Shown in pieces: positions 12,658 through 14,448 of a stretch of DNA of 14,448 nucleotides. The stretch is taken from NCBI GenBank assembly GCA_011330645.1, contig DRQB01000133.1, positions 1 to 14,448 of the forward strand, in the 5' to 3' direction. How positions within the stretch are numbered: position 1 is the stretch's first letter; every line of letters begins with the position of its first letter. This DNA comes from Campylobacterota bacterium. Its GTDB lineage: Bacteria > Campylobacterota > Campylobacteria > Campylobacterales > Sulfurovaceae. Below the pieces are notes generated by a model that was given only the letters and a program-made list of their open reading frames with translations, did no database searches and was not told where the DNA came from. Made by a program: the position numbers and the translations under genes.

Positions 12658-13788
12658 TTATTTAGATTGGCTAACCATATAATCTACAACTGCTTTAATT
12701 TTGGCATCTTCTAGTGATGTTCCACCTTTAGGAGGCATACCATTGATTCCATGAATCGCATTGTGATACACTTTATCAATACCTTTTTTCAATGTTGCAG
12801 CCCATGCCTTTTTGTCACCAACGGCTGGTGCACCCATTGCATCTGTCGCGTGACATACTGCACATGATGCTTCATAAGTACTTTTAGCTTCATTTCCTGC
12901 ACTGCCCTCTTTTTTAGCCGGCTTCTCTTTTTTCTCAGAGATAGGAGGATTATAATCACTAATTCCTACACCTTGGATACGTGCAACAATTGGTTTACCA
13001 TCAAAACAATTTTTCATACATCTAGTTTTGTTCCCACCAAAGTTTTTAGGATTATCATAAAACTTACGTACATTCTCTAAACCATCTTTACCTTCAATTT
13101 TTGGTACAAAACCATCTTTATTTGGCATAACAATTTTTAAGAAGTTATCTTTACTAAGTACAAATTCATCATCCAACTCTTCACCATCAATTTTAATTTC
13201 ATTGATAGAAAGAATATAGGCAACTAAGGCATATGTTTCATCATTTGTCAAAGACATTGGCGCTGGATGAGGCATACCTGTTTTAATGTACCAAAATAAC
13301 GTACTCGCATATGGCCAGTATGAACCAAAGTTTCTTTTGGGTCCATCATCATCTGGGCTAAGTCTCTGAAGCTTTAAAGTTTCATGCATTTCATACGCAT
13401 TACCTTGTTGTAGTGCTGGATACCCTGCACCACCTGCACCAAAGTCAAAGTGACATGAAGCACATTTTGCTTCATAAATCTCATCACCCTCTTCTACAGA
13501 ACCTTTACCTTCAGGAAGTCCTGTACCATCATACATAACGTCGATGTCCCAAGCTTTCATTTCATTGGCTGTTGCTGCTCTTCCAAATTTTACATCTTTG
13601 TATGCTTTTTGTGTATTGACATGATAAGATGAAGTCTTACCATTTTTCACAGGGTAAGTCACACCCCCATCAATTACTTTTTTACCATTGGCATAAGTAC
13701 GTGACGCATCACTGGCTGCCATTGCAGAAACTGAAGCCAAAGCCACAACTGCAACTGTCGATACTAATTTACGATAAGATTTGAACAT
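12658..13788 (-). CDS. soxD: SoxD-type dihaem cytochrome c, sulfane dehydrogenase subunit
   Basis: The 376-residue secreted protein has a signal peptide (1-24, cut after AMA) and two c-type haem motifs, CASCH (109-113) and CAVCH (309-313). Likely methionine ligands are Met172 (GMPHP) and Met351 (GMPPKGG). It partners SoxC, taking electrons from the molybdenum centre after oxidation of SoxY-bound sulfane sulfur. Between the haem domains is a C-x3-C motif, Cys257 and Cys261 (TRCMKNC), then a Lys/Glu/Pro-rich linker (284-300). The start ATG 13788 lies 20 bases inside the end of soxC with AAAGGAGAAG upstream, so the two are translated together. Both haems being present differs from Paracoccus SoxD, in which I recall one haem site is partly lost; alternatives are a general dihaem cytochrome, but the position next to soxC favours SoxD. 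Confidence 0.88.
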   Translation of the reverse strand: MFKSYRKLVSTVAVVALASVSAMAASDASRTYANGKKVIDGGVTYPVKNGKTSSYHVNTQKAYKDVKFGRAATANEMKAWDIDVMYDGTGLPEGKGSVEEGDEIYEAKCASCHFDFGAGGAGYPALQQGNAYEMHETLKLQRLSPDDDGPKRNFGSYWPYASTLFWYIKTGMPHPAPMSLTNDETYALVAYILSINEIKIDGEELDDEFVLSKDNFLKIVMPNKDGFVPKIEGKDGLENVRKFYDNPKNFGGNKTRCMKNCFDGKPIVARIQGVGISDYNPPISEKKEKPAKKEGSAGNEAKSTYEASCAVCHATDAMGAPAVGDKKAWAATLKKGIDKVYHNAIHGINGMPPKGGTSLEDAKIKAVVDYMVSQSK

Positions 13789-14448
13789 TGTGTACTTCTC
13801 CTTTTTCTGTTACTTCCCATGTGTGAATACCATTTCTATGGTAAACACCTTCTACACCTACTGCATCTCTTTCTTGTTTTACAGATGGCTGAACATATCC
13901 TGCATCATCTCTTGCACGGCTTGAAAGGAACAATGGTTTACCATCATATTTATGAATAAATGAGAATCTAGTCCATGATTGAGGTAATACTAAGCCTTTA
14001 AGACTTGCTTCTACCCAGTTTTTTCCACCATCAAAAGACAAATCAACACCTTCAATCGTACCCATACCAGACCAAGCTAAACCTTCGATTTCCACGACAT
14101 CACCTTTTTTAAGGTCTGTCCATGGTTTTTCAGGACAAGGAGAAGTAATCACTGAGTTTACTTCATTTGCATAGAAGTGCTGAATCGCTTTTCCATCATG
14201 TTTAGTAAGTGCAGTATATTTTGCTGTTTCCTCTTTACAGTAGTAAGGCTCAGATGCAAACTCTAGTCTCGCTAACCATTTTACACAGAGGTTACCTTCC
14301 CAACCTGGGACAAGTAATCTAATTGGGTACCCTTGCTCAGGTCTTAATGCTTCACCATTTTGACCCCAAACAATCATTGCATCATCAAGGACTTTATCAA
14401 TAGGAACTGTTCTACCCATATGTGAGCTATCTCCACCTTCAGCTAACA
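13769..14448 (-). CDS. soxC: SoxC sulfane dehydrogenase molybdopterin subunit, C-terminal part
   Basis: The open frame runs off the right edge; about 225 residues are present, so the start is outside the window. The visible part holds GQNGEALRPEQGYPIRLLVPGWEG, cut here for length but clearly the sulfite-oxidase/SoxC family end of the molybdopterin domain (about 35-58), and WLARLEFA. It then enters the C-terminal dimerisation domain: EIEGLAWSGMGTIEGVDLSF and the KNWVEASLKG, SWTRFSF and SRARDDAGYVQP segments. The Mo-ligand cysteine lies upstream, outside the window. SoxC with SoxD removes six electrons from SoxY-bound sulfane sulfur. Its stop overlaps soxD by 20 bases. The MoaC gene in this window makes part of its cofactor. 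Confidence 0.9.
   Translation of the reverse strand, partial: LAEGGDSSHMGRTVPIDKVLDDAMIVWGQNGEALRPEQGYPIRLLVPGWEGNLCVKWLARLEFASEPYYCKEETAKYTALTKHDGKAIQHFYANEVNSVITSPCPEKPWTDLKKGDVVEIEGLAWSGMGTIEGVDLSFDGGKNWVEASLKGLVLPQSWTRFSFIHKYDGKPLFLSSRARDDAGYVQPSVKQERDAVGVEGVYHRNGIHTWEVTEKGEVHNVQILS

Noticed and set aside
1..14448. CRISPR array, tRNA, rRNA or riboswitch
   Set aside because: I looked for regular repeats, cloverleaf-type sequence and known leader motifs in the gaps and saw none.

Overview
The window looks like chromosome of a sulfur-oxidising, microaerobic Campylobacterota (epsilonproteobacterium), most like Sulfurovum or a close relative. This rests on AT-rich coding sequence, the block lspA-glmM / rpsT-prfA (which I recall as also adjacent in Helicobacter pylori and partly in Campylobacter jejuni), a soxCDYZ cluster without soxXAB nearby, an SQR-family flavoprotein, and CcoG, which matures cbb3-type oxidase. 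I see no insertion sequence, transposase, prophage, CRISPR array, tRNA or rRNA.

Layout, left to right. (1) 1-906, minus strand: the start of an L,D-transpeptidase lipoprotein gene cut by the window edge, then tpx with its hairpin terminator and an operator-like pair of palindromes upstream. (2) 1119-4542, minus strand: an SQR-like flavoprotein, a short relic of a membrane-protein gene, ccoG, and a resolvase-fold protein whose catalytic residues appear to be lost; the last overlaps the ccoG ribosome-binding region and has a near-consensus promoter. (3) 4675-5438, plus strand: moaC and a DUF493 gene. (4) 8989 down to 5435, minus strand: a very tight four-gene operon, glmM, lspA, a secreted esterase-like-phytase-family protein and a PqiA-like membrane protein. 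(5) 9164-11044, plus strand: rpsT, prfA and a small uncharacterised gene. (6) 14448 down to 11057, minus strand: soxC (3' part), soxD, soxY, soxZ, then a periplasmic thioredoxin-like gene (SoxW-like).

How the genes fit together: SoxYZ carries sulfur intermediates on the C-terminal cysteine of SoxY, and SoxCD oxidises the bound sulfane sulfur and passes electrons to c-type cytochromes. The adjacent thioredoxin could keep the SoxY cysteine reduced. MoaC makes a molybdopterin precursor that SoxC needs. CcoG supplies copper to the cbb3 oxidase at the end of the chain, and the SQR-like protein may feed sulfide electrons to quinone. Tpx removes peroxides formed in this lifestyle. Coding density is high: the longest gap between genes is about 210 bases (907-1118).

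The most unusual items are the apparently inactive serine-recombinase-like regulator joined to ccoG, a SoxY whose carrier arm ends GGCEG rather than GGCGG, a SoxZ with its own Sec signal peptide and Ala/Pro linker, an SQR-like enzyme missing one of the three usual cysteines, and a relic of a possible rhomboid gene in front of it. All calls come from reading the sequence; no database search was done.
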